Source of the DNA: Chelydra serpentina | Lineage: Eukaryota; Chordata; Testudines; Chelydridae | Assembly: GCA_037349315.1 (NCBI GenBank) | Contig: JBAIAC010000056.1 | Coordinates: forward strand, 2,146,501 to 2,210,500 | DNA: 64,000 bases | Direction: 5' to 3' | The notes under the pieces: generated by a model | What the model was told of the DNA's origin: nothing | The model's input: only the letters and a program-made list of their open reading frames with translations | Database searches by the model: none | Part shown: positions 1 to 11,358 of the stretch, in pieces | How positions within the stretch are numbered: position 1 is the stretch's first letter | How the letters are laid out: every line of letters starts with the position of its first letter | Made by a program: the position numbers and the translations under genes

Positions 1-346
1 AGGGTTTCTACTCCTAGCTCAGCCACTGATCTGCTGTGTGACCATGGGCAGGTCACATCCTTCACACTGCGGATAATGACACTCGCCTTCCCTTGTGAGG
101 AGCTTTGAGATCTATGGAGGAAACATGCTGTTTAATGACTTAGCAAGGAAGCATTACAATACCAGTACACCGCTGCGAATGCATCTTTGCAATGTGGATG
201 TCGACGTAGAGGGGCCTCTTCCCACTGAGGTACTAGAGCTGTTAAAAATCACTACAAAATGTTTGTAATGCAAAACATTATTTTTAGGCTGGAGCTTTTA
301 AAGGGGGTGAAGGGAGTTTGGTGCCCAGCTCCCACTGACTTCAATG
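1..346. other. Unassigned sequence
   Basis: I see no open reading frame of note, no repeat that I recognise and no RNA gene in this stretch. Confidence 0.4.
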
Positions 347-421
347 GTCATAGAATCATAGAATCTCAGGGTTGGAAGGGACCTCAGGAGGTCATCTAGT
401 CCAACCCCCTGCTCAAAGCAC
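347..421 (-). mobile_element. CR1 LINE 3'-tail fragment
   Basis: This is the reverse complement of the CR1 3' end. It starts with the ATAGAATCATAGAATCT tail 8-mers and continues into the conserved 'agtccaaccccctgctcaaagca' block (only partly quoted). Only about 75 bp remain, as expected for heavy 5' truncation during target-primed reverse transcription. Confidence 0.9.
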
Positions 422-1066
422 CTGACTTCCCCCTCCCCCTCGGGCACCTGACTTCCTCCTCCCAGCTTTCATTGCCTGTGCTCTCAAAAAGAGCTGTCAC
501 AACATGACAGTGAAAAATAAAATGAGCACAGTAGCCCCTGTGTTATCTACTGTCAGACTCAATTCCATATATTTTACATTGCCCATTCCCATTTTCAGTT
601 TTGCATATGTTGTTCGATTTTGTGCATTCAGTGCATAACTGCAACATGGATGTTGCCAGTGGAGGGGTGGAGTTAGAGATTTGGCAGCTGAATAGGGAAC
701 AGTTAGTTTTCAGCACCTGGGGAGGCATTGGAGGGGTTTGAGACAGTGGGAATAACACATTAGATAGAAGTTCCTGATAACAGGACCAACAGTGACACAG
801 CTAACAATGCTGACATTTAAATTAGCATCTTTAGGTTTTAGAGTTAACATCCCATTGAGATGAGTGGGACTATTTGCACCTCTCATGGATATTCCTTCAG
901 GCTGTCTGCAGACCCAGGCAGACTGCACCGCATTGGTTACATTTAGGTCACATTTCAAAGGTTTCCTTTGTTAATTAGGAGGGCTAGAAACCTCTGTATT
1001 TTGTGGTGAGAAGGGAGTTCCATAGCAAGGAAGCCCGGCTCATAACTTCATTTGCATAAGCCCCAC
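422..1066. other. Unassigned sequence
   Basis: Short frames of 71-82 codons on the minus strand show no recognisable protein. No repeat family is identified here. Confidence 0.4.
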
Positions 1067-1820
1067 TGTCACAAAGTCAGTCTCGGTGCTCTGGAACAGC
1101 TCTGAATGAAGTCAGTCAGGACTCTAGTGCAGTGTGTCTCCCCTCAGGGCACACTCTCGCCGGGCCCGGCAAGAAGCATCCTGGGCTTCAGCACTTCCTG
1201 GGTCTGACCTCGGAGCATTCAGCACCCCTGTTCCACACTGTGAGTTCTCTGAAGGGAGTCCACCTAGATGGGACACCTGGGGAAGCCTTACACACCCCAA
1301 AGGACCCTCTATTCCCACTCTGCAGTCTGGAGTGACTCTCAGCCAGCACTGTAAAACGGAAGGGTTTATTAGTCAACGGGAACACAGCATAGAACAGATC
1401 TTGTTAGCACCGAAAGCAGGAAGTTTCAGCAAAGTCCTTCTTGGGGGGATTCAGAGCCCAGAGCCCTGGGCTCTTCCCCCAAGTCCCAAACCAGGAGACT
1501 GATGGGCTTCCAGTGCTTTCCAGTGCTTCCTCCGTGCTTTGTCTCTTTCCCAGGCAAACAGGTCACCTGGTCTCTTTGTTCTCCAACACCTTTGGCTGGC
1601 TCCTTGCAGAAGACAGGCTCTGGCGATCAGTTTCTAGGGTAGAGTGTCAACCATTCTCTGTGCCCAGGCAGCCAGTCAGCAGTCACACCTGCCCTCTAGG
1701 GGTCTGTGCAATGATCACACACCCTTATCCCACCACCTAGATACTTGAGTAATACACAGGGGAAATTGAGGCACACACATTATTCAGAGAAAACATTAAG
1801 AACATTCCCACTTTGTCACA
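1067..1820 (-). mobile_element. Solo LTR (unclassified LTR retroelement)
   Basis: The 754-bp block begins TGTCACAAAG and ends CTTTGTCACA, which are imperfect terminal inverted repeats of the TG...CA type. On the minus strand an AATAAA lies near 1360, so the element probably reads leftward. No internal gag or pol frame is attached, so a solo LTR is the simplest reading. I could not find a clear target-site duplication. It could be an endogenous retrovirus or gypsy LTR. Confidence 0.55.
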
Positions 1821-2200
1821 GTGATGTAAGAGTGTAATCACGGAATTCAACCCCCAGCCACCCTAACCAAGCAATAACCGTTTTAGTGTTCAAAAAGCCA
1901 TTATTTCAAACAAACATTGTTACCCATAGCCACATGATATCAAACTTACTGATACTTTAGCAAAGTGACCAGAAATGTTAGTGAAAAACTGTTTCCAACA
2001 ATACCTAACCTCAGCATCCACCTCCCCCACAACACTAATATGTGCTCAGCCCTGTGGTAATAACTACGGCCTGACCGGCTTAGCAAAAATGGGAATTTTT
2101 GTAATATTTTTTATGAATCCCATGTGTACCTCAGGTTCCCCTATGTGTTGCATTGCTACTCAGTCGGGGACAAAGGGATTAAGTTTGCTCTCATGGCAGA
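1821..2200. other. Unassigned sequence
   Basis: There is no recognisable gene or repeat; the longest frame (100 codons, starting at 1975) runs into the next element and is not convincing. Confidence 0.4.
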
Positions 2201-2509
2201 CTAAGGGCTGGTCTACACTGGGGGGGGCGGGAGGGATCGATCTAGGATACGCAACTTCAGCTATGAGAATAGCGTAGCTGAAGTCGATGTTTCCTAGATT
2301 GAAAGTAATTGTACTTACATCGGGTCCACGTGGCGCAGGCTCGCTCCCCCGTCGACTGCGCTTCCTCCTCTTGCTGAGCAGGATTTCCGGAGTCGACGGG
2401 GAGCGCTTCTGGGATCGATTTATTGCATCTAGATGAGACACGATAAATCGATCCCCAATAGATCGATTACTACCCGCCGATTTTGCGGGTAGTATATACG
2501 TACCCTTAG
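2201..2509. mobile_element. Inverted-repeat element with two internal hairpins, copy 1
   Basis: The ends are CTAAGGG and CCCTTAG, with similarity continuing inward (GGTCTACACT versus the complement of GTACCC). Inside are two foldbacks. One is built on ACTTCAGCTA/TAGCTGAAGT. The other is at 2413-2453, built on GATCGATTTAT/ATAAATCGATC. The same architecture recurs at 32094-32386 and 45559-45861. It has no coding capacity, so it is a non-autonomous DNA transposon (MITE). TA-flanked ends would suit Tc1/mariner, but the superfamily is unproven. Confidence 0.75.
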
Positions 2510-3230
2510 AGACATAGACGCATGTGTCACATCACTGTCTGGGTGGAATGAAGAGTTGTTAAATAATGGTTGAAACCGACCTTGATCAATAAGGGGGCCA
2601 AAGAGACAATGCAAGCTTCAGTGACCCATGATTCAACACTCCACAGCAGGATGTTCTGACAAGGGGATTGTGAACTCAGCATTGGCCTGCCTGGAGAACA
2701 AAGGACTGGACCAGAAATAAGAATTGGAGTCCGGGAAACTCTCTTTACAGGAATTGAGTAAGAAGCTTGGGGCTCTCTCACCTAGGGACTGACTAAGGAA
2801 GGAAGTCAAACAGCGAGAAAGAGAGCCTGAAAATGGAGTTCACCACAGTCTGGCTGGTGGATCTCTCTGGAATGATCACAAGGGACCTTTATTTCTCTGT
2901 GCTAACCTAATGACTTCCGATGCTGTGTCCCAGTTGACGAGTAAACCTGACTATTTTGAAAATGCTGCTTGAGTGTCACTGGAAGTACTTGGTGAGGTGC
3001 ATCAATCCCCAAAGAGTGGACAAGTCTCTCCCCAGAGTCTGGCTCAGCTGGACTCACTGAGCAGAGCTCACACTGTGAGGTAGGAGTGCTGAAACCCCAG
3101 AGGTTCACTCTCAGGAGCGGTGAGGCTGTGTGGCCTACCTTGAAGGAAGAGTGAGACCCCTTGGGGGTCTGGCACATCAGTGGGTTTCCTCTGAGAGACT
3201 GTTCCAAGTTGGGGGTGTAGCACCGTCCCT
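2510..3230. other. No gene; possible decayed retroelement
   Basis: There is no long frame. The composition and a repeat-like feel suggest an old interspersed element, possibly LTR-derived, but nothing in the sequence proves it. Confidence 0.25.
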
Positions 3231-4894
3231 ATGAATTCGTGATGCAGGCCTACCCCAATGCTGAGCTCAATGGTGAGAAAGTGGATACAAGTTTATAAAA
3301 TGTTCCACACACTTATAACAATAAATGTTGATGGGAAAAGGTGCAAAGAGGAAACAGAAGGAATTAATCCAAACTAAAAGGTTTAGTAATATAACTCAGG
3401 AGCTGTGTTCAGTTTTCTGGTAAACAAAAGAAGTGTGGGACTGGAAATCAATGGACCAAAACTGGTGTGTTGGAAATAAGGTCTAACTGGCGAGTAACAT
3501 GAGGAGATGGGCTGTACTGCCTGTCTCTACCTTTTGGCATCCTTACAAATAAAGACTTTGGGGGAAAATTGGCTGGCTGCCTGGGAGACGGTGAACTGGA
3601 AGGAGCAAGCTTTAACCCTGTGGCTGTCACCTCCCCCATTCCCTGGGACCCACCATGACTTCACTGGGCCGCATCATCCTGCTCCTGAAAGATGTCCTGA
3701 GCAAACTGAGCCAGAGAAAGGGACAGAGCTGACACTGCCGGCTGCAGCAGCTCTAGCTAACTCCCAAACACCTCCTGGAATGTGAGAATTGGCTCCTGCT
3801 GTCACCCCCCACCCACCCTCTCGTGTGACTTTTTCCTTCCCCCATCTTATTTCTTCTCTTTCCTACATGTCTCTTTTTGCCTTCTGTTTAATAAACCTCT
3901 CAGTTTTGCAGCACTGCTGTGAGCTTCTGACCAGGGAGGAAACTAAAAGTGATGCCTTGAACAGGCCGATATGTTTTTCAGGTCTCCGAGTGGCTGATCA
4001 GGGCCTGTGTTTCTCCAGCAGGGAAGTTTCAAGTAAGAGTCAGCACCAGAGACAGAAGCTGCATTTTCTCTTTTTGCTGGCCTTTCCTTTGCCTGTTTGT
4101 CTCTTTTAGGAAGCAGGATCAGGCTTTAGCAACAACAAAAGCTGCAGCCCATCTCAACTAATTTCTCCCCTCCGAACAGTTCTTATATCTTTAATGCCAT
4201 TCAAGAGACTGTCAAACAGGCACTTTCTGCTTTAAAAACTGCTTTAAACCAGCTAAAGGGAAAGGGAACAAAGGATATTGTTAAAATGAAAGCCTTACTT
4301 TATACTTTACATTTCAAAGGCTTTAACAGTTTTCTTCTTCTTTGTATTGTTAATAAAAGGCTTAAAACGAAAGAATGGCATGTTTGCCATGGGACTAAGC
4401 GGGCACCCAAAACTCCGAGTCTTGTTAGACTGCTTGGTGTTGTATAATGACAAGGTGATGTTAACACATTGGACTCCCTGGGCCCAAGTTTCCCATCAAA
4501 ATTAATATAACAGTCCACTAGTCTACAACTGCCCCTACCATTCAGCTGGCTTTTCAAGGCCTTACACTGGACTGGACTCCACTATATTAGAGTTTGCCTC
4601 TCTCTGTTACCGTATAGCTTCTACAGTACTCCGGGACTGTAGAGTGGATGGTACCAAGGGTGAAAACCATAAGTGCAGGGAGGGTATCAAGGCCATAGCT
4701 ATGGAAATCTCCACAGGATACTGGGAAGGACGTGGACCTTCAGATCGGAAAATAAGAGCCACCTCTTGCCATTAGCTTTCCCACCATCGCTTCCACAAAT
4801 GGGTAATAATAATCATACTACACAGCACTGTTAGGACACACTCTTGCATTGCAAGGTAAGAGTAGGTGAGTACAATTGGTTCAAAGGCTGTTTC
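3231..4894. other. No gene recognised; AATAAA at 3890
   Basis: A pyrimidine-rich segment leads to AATAAA at 3890-3895 and then a G/A-rich stretch. This layout could be an LTR followed by a leader, but no TG...CA boundaries or gag frame are visible. The other frames (85-106 codons) look random. Confidence 0.25.
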
Positions 4895-5384
4895 TATAGG
4901 TATGTTTACATTGGAGCTGGAGGTATAATTTCCAGCTCAAGAAAACAGACCCACCCTTAGGTCTAATAGCGTTAGCATGCTAACCGTAGAAGTGTAGCTG
5001 TCCGAGTATGATCCCATATGAAACCCTAGGTAGGTACTCAGGTAACTAGCCTTTCCTACCACTCGCACCACCAAGGCGACACTTCTATTTTTAGCACTCT
5101 GGCTCACTCAGAACTAGCATGTATATGTCTAATCAAGCTGGGAATGGTATCTCCCAGCTCATAGAATCATAGAATCTCAGGGTTGGAAGGGACCTCAGGA
5201 GGTCATCTAGTCCAACCCCCTGCTCAAAGCAGGACCAATCCCAACTAGATCATCCCAGCCAGGGCTTTGTCAAGCCTGACCTTAAAAACCTCTAAGGAAG
5301 GAGATTCCACCACCTCCCTAGGTAACCCATTCCAGTGCTTCACCACCAGAGATTCCACCACCACCCATCATGTAGACATACCAT
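4895..5384. mobile_element. Inverted-repeat element interrupted by CR1
   Basis: The left end (GGTATGTTTACATTGGAGCT) and right end (complement GGTATGTCTACAT) are inverted repeats. A second inverted block, GAGCTGG...TTTCCAGCTC, is matched before 5158 as a complement. The CR1 fragment at 5158-5346 sits inside the right arm, so the MITE is older than that CR1 insertion. The YGTYTACAT end resembles the other 'GTCTACAC'-ended elements of this window. Confidence 0.65.
5158..5346 (-). mobile_element. CR1 LINE 3' fragment
   Basis: This reverse complement of the CR1 3' end spans the tail 8-mers, the 3'UTR and the last codons of ORF2, which on the minus strand end in the RLDKALAGM motif. The motif GATTCCACCACC is repeated just outside at 5350, a possible junction scar. 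Confidence 0.85.
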
Positions 5385-5764
5385 ACAGGTCAGGCTCTAT
5401 ACCTTACTGGCATTTATTCTGCACTCATCACTGTGGTAGCTGGACTGACAGCATTCAGACCACATGGTGATGTGCTCATTACAAATGCCCAGACCAAGAG
5501 CCAGACTAATTAGACTGGCAGATAAATCAGATTAGACAGTCTCAGCATTATCCATAACTAAATCATAGCAATCATTTATACCTTGGCTATATAAGCTTCA
5601 CTGGCTTACCACCGCCAGTCAAGTAGACTGTAATTGCCATTCAACAACAGCAATGACTTTGATTGTAAGCCTTTGGAGAGCAAAGCCGATGCCTACTGGT
5701 TCTGTGCAGTGCTTAGTATTCAACACACAGCACATAATAAGAGTTACGCTACACCAGAGGATTT
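5385..5764. other. Unassigned sequence
   Basis: No gene or repeat is recognised between the flanking CR1 fragments. Confidence 0.4.
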
Positions 5765-6142
5765 AGCCTGCAGAAGAGAAGAGTGAGGGGGGGATTTGAT
5801 AGCTGCTTTCAACTACCTAAAAGGGGGTTCCAAAGAGGCTGGATCTAGACTGTTCTCAGTGGTAGAAGATGACAGAACAAGGAGTAATGGTCTCAAGTTG
5901 CAGAGGGGGAGGTTTAGGTTGGATATTAGGAAAAACTTTTTCACTAGTAGGGTGGTGAAGCACTGGAATGGGTTACCTAGGGAAGTGGTGGAATCTCCTT
6001 CCTTAGAGGTTTTTAAGGTCAGGCTTGACAAAGCCCTGGCTGGGATGATTTAGTTGGGGTTGGTCCTGCTTTGAGCAGGGGGTTGGACTAGATACCTCCT
6101 GAGGTCCCTTCCAACCCTGAGATTCTATGATTCTATGATTTA
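5765..6142 (+). pseudogene. 5'-truncated CR1 ORF2 C-terminus and 3' tail
   Basis: The frame at 5796-6053 (85 codons) matches the last ~85 residues of CR1 ORF2, from '[12 protein letters not shown]' through '[16 protein letters not shown]' to the terminal 'KALAGMI'. The standard CR1 3'UTR follows, ending in ATTCTATGATTCTATGAT near 6140. RT and endonuclease are absent, so this is a dead 5'-truncated insertion. It lies about 420 bp from the oppositely oriented CR1 tail at 5158. Confidence 0.92.
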
Positions 6143-6259
6143 AGAGCAGGAGTCCATGTGCGGAAAGTGCAGCAATCCCTTGGTCCTGACCCGAGAAGGG
6201 AGGGTCTCCCCAAAGTTCCAGGGAGTTCCTGGTATGACACGTTCTAACAGAACCTGGTG

Positions 6260-7020
6260 AAAAGTGCCCTGGTATTTTCACAAGTGTGTCAGTGTTACGT
6301 CAGCCTGTTCAGCAACACAAGCGCCACCCTCGCTCCGCTCTGGCTCCCGGATTCATGGCTGGGTCAGACACAACAGGGGCACGCACGGGGTCCCCAGCAC
6401 CACCAGCTGCTGCGCGCAGGCTTTTCCTGGCTCTGCGGAGCTCCTGAGACGGGACAGGTTCACAGCCCCCTGTGCTAGGGCTCTGGCCAGGGCAAAGAGT
6501 TCCTTCTTTCTCCGTCGCCCAGGGCATTTGCCTCTGCCCTCCCGAGCTCCAGCCCGCCCGCCGCCGGCCCTGCATAGGCCCTTTGTACCACACACACACG
6601 CACGCAGGCGTTTCTCCCCAGCACCGCCCTGCTCCTCTGCTGCACTTTCACTCAACTTCCACCCGAGTCTGGGCAGCTCCCCGCTCGGCCCTGCTCCGAG
6701 CTCCTGTCCCCGAGCCTGGCTTCCTACCTGCCGCTCCCCCGGGGCTGCGCGGGCTCTTTGCACCCCTGGCCCGGCCGCCTGTCCTCGGGGACACTTTTTT
6801 GACTCCTCGTGTCTGCGGTTTCCTTTGTCCCTTCCGCCTTCCTGCACTTTTTCCGCTGGAGGCTGCGTGCGGCGTTGCTGGGAGGCCCAGCAGCAGGGCA
6901 GCCTGTCCCCATGGCATCGGGTTACCATGGCAATGGGGGTTCTTTAATCGCCACACACAAACAAAGCGGAGACTTAAAGGGGCAGGTCGAGCCTGGCCGG
7001 GGTGCGGCGTGAGCCCAGTG
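6260..7020. promoter_or_regulatory. CpG/GC-rich promoter-like block
   Basis: The composition shifts sharply to GC-rich with frequent CpG, unlike the flanks and unlike the recognised repeats. No TATA box is evident. Several long frames on both strands are by-products of GC bias and lack protein character. This is the best candidate for a host promoter or first-exon region, but no splice-supported coding exon can be assigned and direction is unknown. Confidence 0.5.
6921..6934. promoter_or_regulatory. Putative RFX X-box
   Basis: GTTACCATGGCAAT matches the palindromic RFX-factor X-box consensus (GTTRCCATGGYAAC) at all but the last base. It lies in the CpG-rich block. X-boxes of this form drive ciliary and some other genes. 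Function here is inferred only from sequence. Confidence 0.5.
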
Positions 7021-7424
7021 GCCGCCCCAGATCACACGGGGTATCCGCTCGGTGTCACGCTGCAAGCAGCGCACACAACACTAGCTAGGCACTGCTGTTT
7101 GGCCTTTCCAACAGACAGGGGAAATGAAAGGCCACACCATGCAAACTGCTTTACCCCATGAATAATGAGCATGCCACACACTGTCATTAGGCCAAAGACA
7201 TCGAGGGTCCAAGAAACAATTAGTCATTGACGTGGAGAATAAAAGTGCCACAAGGACTCCTCGTTTTTGCCGATACGGACTAACACGGCTACCACTCTGA
7301 AAAATATCCCAAGTTACACAAGACAGGATGATAACCACTCCAACAATAACACCTTTCATGCTTCAAATTCAGAACCGAAGCCCGTCACTAACTGTCTGGA
7401 CTTTGGAATCATAGAATCTTAGTT
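7021..7424. other. Unassigned sequence with a repeat tail
   Basis: There is no gene. It contains the repeat fragment listed at 7236-7305. Confidence 0.4.
7236..7305 (+). repeat. Penelope-type terminal fragment (tentative)
   Basis: The segment with GTGCCACAAGGACTCCTCG and ACTAACACGGCTACCACTCT matches what I recall as a common turtle interspersed-repeat terminus, usually found beside a hammerhead-like motif in Penelope-related repeats. Only the tail is present, so the assignment rests on recall. Confidence 0.4.
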
Positions 7425-8128
7425 GGCAGTTGGCTTTGCGAACAGGGGCTGCAAACAGGGGAGTTTGAGAGGAATTGCTCCAGGTAAAGCAGGAGCAAAT
7501 ACAGGACCCTTGGGGTAAGTCGCTGTCTGTAGTGTGTGTTTGGGGGTACTTGCTGTGTGCTGAGCTTGTGTCTGTCTGTTTGTTCATTTGTTTGTTTGCA
7601 GGACCGTGTGCTGTGGCTGGCAGTTGGAAGCTGTGAGCTTCTACACCAGGGGGCGGGGCTAATCAATCAGGGAGGCCTGGGCTTTCGTGCACAAGCGACC
7701 AGGGAGCTTTGCAAACAGGGGAGTTTGAGAGGGAGTTGGGAAGGGGAGTGCGAAGGGGGCAAGCTATCCTTGCCATTCCTAATTCTTTTTACCCAAACTA
7801 AAGAGAGAGGCAGAGCAACCAGGTGGCTGCAGACGGGAGAGTGAGTATCTGTTGAGGGGACAGTTTGGCACTTTGACCGTGTGCTAGAGTGTTTGATTTC
7901 CTGTTTGAATAGTGTGATTTGGGAGTGCTTCATTGCAGACTCTTCTAAAAAGACTGTCAGTCAGCTGCGCACCAGCGGAGCAGCGCATAGCAGAGAAGCA
8001 AACAGGTGGAGTTCGCCTGGGAGTTCGCCTGGGAGTTCGCCTGGAGAGAACCTACTGAGGCATCCCCCTTGCAGGTTTCCTTGAGTAGCTTCTGCCACAA
8101 GTGAGAAAACTCTTCGAAGGAAGGAACT
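7425..8128 (+). promoter_or_regulatory. CR1 5'UTR/internal promoter region
   Basis: This leader is almost intact. It holds a 22-bp direct repeat (core GCAAACAGGGGAGTTTGAGA) at 7451 and 7711, a possible donor-like GGTAAGT at 7515 with a T-rich tract and TTTGCAG near 7600, and three perfect 12-bp tandem units. CR1 internal promoters lie in this part of the element. The splice-like pair may be coincidence. Confidence 0.6.
8009..8044 (+). repeat. Three 12-bp tandem repeats in CR1 5'UTR
   Basis: GAGTTCGCCTGG occurs three times without a mismatch at 8009, 8021 and 8033. Short tandem modules in LINE leaders can vary between copies. No function is shown. Confidence 0.9.
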
Positions 8129-9148
8129 ATGGATGCTGAGCGATCCGCTGTCGTGACCTGCACAGGATGTGCCATGTTTGTCTTTCTTCCACAGGATAGA
8201 AGCGACTTTGTCTGTACAAAGTGCAAGCTGATCTCCATATTGGAGGAGAAGATTCAAGGTCTGGAGAAACGAGTATCAACCCTGCATTCCATAAAAGAAA
8301 ATGAGGAGTTCCTGGATAGACGTCAGGATAGGCTTCAGCGGGCGCAGTGTTGTGAGGATTCAGAGCAGGCTGCGCAGCGGGGACAGAAGACCAGCGAGGA
8401 TAATTGGCGGCATGTGACCTCCAGAAGAGGAAAGAGTATGAGACAAGTCCATGTACAAGAAACGCATATTCAGATGAGCAACCGTTTTCATGTTCTCTCC
8501 ACAGGCACTAGTGCAGAGAGTGGAGTGAATGATGCATCTGAGGGAACAGAGCAGAAGGAGACTCCACTGATTGGAAGGCATGAGATGCACAGTCCTAGTA
8601 ATGGGGGTTCCACGACCACCACTCCCAAGAGGAGGAGGAGGAGGGTGGTGGTGGTCGGGGACTCTCTCCTCAGGGGGACTGAGTCATCTATCTGCCGCCC
8701 TGACCGGGAAAACCGAGAGGTGTGCTGCTTGCCAGGGGCTAGGATTCGTGATGTGACGGAGAGACTGCCGAGACTCATCAAGCCCTCAGATCGCTACCCC
8801 TTCCTGCTTCTCCACGTGGGCACCAATGATACTGCCAAGAATGACCTTGAGCGTATTACTGCAGACTACGTGGCTCTGGGAAGAAGGATAAAGGCGTTTG
8901 AGGCGCAAGTGGTGTTCTCGTCCATTCTCCCTGTGGCAGGAAAAGGCCGGGGTAGAGACCGTCGAATCGTGGAAGTCAACGAATGGCTACGCAGATGGTG
9001 TCGGAGAGAAGGGTTTGGATTCTTTGACCATGGGATGGTGTTCCAAGAAGAAGGAGTGCTAGGCAGAGACGGGCTCCACCTGACGAAGAGAGGGAAGAGC
9101 ATCTTTGGAAGCAGGCTGGCCAACCTAGTGAGGAGGGCTTTAAACTAG
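8129..9148 (+). CDS. CR1 ORF1 protein (zinc-finger, coiled-coil, SGNH esterase)
   Basis: This 339-residue protein binds CR1 RNA and acts with ORF2 in retrotransposition. A CX2C-X14-CX2C zinc-binding motif is at residues 11-32, followed by a charged heptad-rich segment (about 38-72) likely to be a coiled coil, and a basic RRRRRR patch near 167-172. The C-terminal half is an SGNH/GDSL hydrolase: GDSL at 177-180, GTND at 231-234 and DGLH (Asp and His of the catalytic set) at 314-317. All expected catalytic residues are present. The start at 8129 is the first ATG before the Cys motif; ORF2 begins 45 bp downstream. The esterase is typical of many CR1 ORF1s, but its role in retrotransposition is not fully settled. 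Confidence 0.93.
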   Translation: MDAERSAVVTCTGCAMFVFLPQDRSDFVCTKCKLISILEEKIQGLEKRVSTLHSIKENEEFLDRRQDRLQRAQCCEDSEQAAQRGQKTSEDNWRHVTSRRGKSMRQVHVQETHIQMSNRFHVLSTGTSAESGVNDASEGTEQKETPLIGRHEMHSPSNGGSTTTTPKRRRRRVVVVGDSLLRGTESSICRPDRENREVCCLPGARIRDVTERLPRLIKPSDRYPFLLLHVGTNDTAKNDLERITADYVALGRRIKAFEAQVVFSSILPVAGKGRGRDRRIVEVNEWLRRWCRREGFGFFDHGMVFQEEGVLGRDGLHLTKRGKSIFGSRLANLVRRALN

Positions 9149-9192
9149 GTTCACCGGGGGAAGGAGACCAAAGCCCTGAGGTAAGTGGGGAA

Positions 9193-11358
9193 GTGGGATA
9201 CCGGGAGGAAGCACAAGTAGGTGAGTGCAAGAGGGGAGGGCTCCTGCCCCATACTGGGACAGCAGGACAATCGGTGAGTTATCTTAAATGCCTATACACA
9301 AATGCAAGAAGCCTGGGGAACAAGCAGGGAGAACTGGAAGTCCTGGCACAGTCAAGGAATTATGACGTAATTGGAATAACAGAGACTTGGTGGGATAACT
9401 CACACGATTGGAGTACTGTCATGGATGGATATAAACTGTTCAGGAAGGATAGGCAGGGCAGAAAAGGTGGGGGAGTTGCGTTGTATGTAAGAGAGCAGTA
9501 TGACTGCTCAGAGCTCCAGTATGAAACTGCAGAAAAACCTGAGAGTCTCTGGATTAAATTGAGAAGTGTGAGCAACAAGGGCAATGTCGTGGTGGGAGTC
9601 TGCTACAGACCACCAGACCAGGCGGATGAGGTGGACGAGGCTTTCTTCCAGCAACTAACAGAAGTTACTAGATCACAGGCCCTGGTTCTCATGGGTGACT
9701 TTAATCACCCCGACATCTGCTGGGAGAGCAATACAGCGGTCCACAGACAATCCAGGAAGTTTTTGGAAAGTGTAGGGGACAATTTCCTGGTGCAAGTGCT
9801 GGAGGAACCAACTAGGGGAAAAGATCTTCTTGACCTGCTGCTCACAAACAGGGAAGAAATAGTAGAGGAAGCAATAGTGGATGGGAACCTGGGAGGCAGT
9901 GACCATGAGATGGTCGAGTTCAGGATCCTGACACAAGGAAGAAAGGAGAACAGTAGAATACAGAGCCTGGACCTCAGAAAAGCAGACTTTGACTCCCTCA
10001 GGGAACTGATGGGCAAGGTCCCCTGGGAGAATAACATGAGGGGGAAAGGAGTCGAGGAAAGCTGGCTGTATTTTAAAGAAACCTTATTGAGGTTGCAGGA
10101 ACAAACCATCCCGATGTGTAGAAAGAAAAGTAAATATGGCAGGCGACCAGCTTGGCTTAACAGTGAAATCCTTGCTCGTCTTAAACACAAAAAAGCAGCT
10201 TACAAGAAGTGGAAGATTGGACAAATGACCAGGGAGGAGTATAAAAATATTGTTCAGGCATGCAGGAGTGAAATTAGGAAGGCCAAATCACACTTGGAGT
10301 TGCAGCTAGCTGGAGATGTTAGGAGTAACAAGAAGGGTTTCTTCAGGTATGTTAGCAACAAGAAGAAAGTCAAGGAACGTGTGGGCCCCTTGCTGAATGA
10401 GGGAGGGAACCTTGTGACAGAGGATGTGGAGAAAGCTAGTGTACTCAATGCTTTTTTTGCCTCTGTCTTCACAGACAAGGGCAGCTCCCAGATGGCTGCA
10501 CTCCGCAGCACGGTATGGGGAGGAGGTGACCAGCCCTCTGTGGAGAAAGAAGTAGTTCGGGACTATTTAGAAAAGCTGGACGAACACAAGTCCATGGGGC
10601 CGGATGCACTGCATCCGAGGGTGCTAAAGGAGTTGGCCGATGTGATTGCAGAGCCATTGGCCATTATCTTTGACAAATCATGGCAATCGGGGGAGGTCCC
10701 GGATGACTGGAAAAAAGCTAATGTAGTGCCCATCTTTAAAAAAGGGAAGAAGGAAGATCCGGGGAACTACAGGCCAGTCAGTCTCACTTCAATCCCTGGA
10801 AAAATCATGGAACAGGTCCTCAAGGAATCAATTTTGAACCACTTAAAGGAGGGGAAAGTGATCAGGAACAGTCAGCATGGATTCACCAAGGGCAAGTCAT
10901 GCCTGACTAACCTAATTGCCTTCTATGATGAGATAACTGGCTCTGTGGATGAGGGGAAAGCAGTGGATGTGCTATTTCTTGACTTTAGCAAAGCTTTTGA
11001 TACAGTCTCGCACAGCGTTCTTGCCAGCAAGTTAAAGAAGTATGGGCTGGATGAATGGACGGTACCGTGGATAGAAAACTGGCTGGATGGTCGTGCTCAA
11101 CGGGTAGTGATCAATGGCTCCATGTCTAGTTGGCAGCCGGTATCAAGTGGAGTGCCCCAAGGGTCGGTGCTGGGGCCAGTTTTGTTCAATATCTTCATCA
11201 ACGACCTGGAGGATGGTGTGGACTGCACCCTTAGCAAGTTTGCAGATGACACTAAACTGGGAGGAGTGGTTGATACGCTGGAGGGTAGGGATAGGATACA
11301 GAGGGACCTAGACAAATTAGAGGTCAGGCTTGACAAAGCCCTGGCTGGGATGATCTAG
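9193..11358 (+). CDS. CR1 ORF2 endonuclease-reverse transcriptase with in-frame deletion
   Basis: This is 721 residues against the ~950 expected from adding the missing part. The N-terminal AP-type endonuclease shows TNARSLGNK near residue 36, GITETWW (catalytic Glu) at 61-67, MGDFNHPD and [11 protein letters not shown] blocks follow: [42 protein letters not shown] and FADD at 683-686. After [11 protein letters not shown] (residue 710) the frame jumps straight to the natural terminus [11 protein letters not shown]. The missing 228 codons include the RT thumb and C-terminal region, so the enzyme is probably inactive although no stop interrupts it. Confidence 0.93.
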   Translation: MGYREEAQVGECKRGGLLPHTGTAGQSVSYLKCLYTNARSLGNKQGELEVLAQSRNYDVIGITETWWDNSHDWSTVMDGYKLFRKDRQGRKGGGVALYVREQYDCSELQYETAEKPESLWIKLRSVSNKGNVVVGVCYRPPDQADEVDEAFFQQLTEVTRSQALVLMGDFNHPDICWESNTAVHRQSRKFLESVGDNFLVQVLEEPTRGKDLLDLLLTNREEIVEEAIVDGNLGGSDHEMVEFRILTQGRKENSRIQSLDLRKADFDSLRELMGKVPWENNMRGKGVEESWLYFKETLLRLQEQTIPMCRKKSKYGRRPAWLNSEILARLKHKKAAYKKWKIGQMTREEYKNIVQACRSEIRKAKSHLELQLAGDVRSNKKGFFRYVSNKKKVKERVGPLLNEGGNLVTEDVEKASVLNAFFASVFTDKGSSQMAALRSTVWGGGDQPSVEKEVVRDYLEKLDEHKSMGPDALHPRVLKELADVIAEPLAIIFDKSWQSGEVPDDWKKANVVPIFKKGKKEDPGNYRPVSLTSIPGKIMEQVLKESILNHLKEGKVIRNSQHGFTKGKSCLTNLIAFYDEITGSVDEGKAVDVLFLDFSKAFDTVSHSVLASKLKKYGLDEWTVPWIENWLDGRAQRVVINGSMSSWQPVSSGVPQGSVLGPVLFNIFINDLEDGVDCTLSKFADDTKLGGVVDTLEGRDRIQRDLDKLEVRLDKALAGMI

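Noticed and set aside
6264..7161. Long overlapping frames of 191-229 codons on both strands
   Set aside because: They lie in the CpG-rich block, where stops are rare in all frames. They are Pro/Ala/Arg-rich with no family motif.
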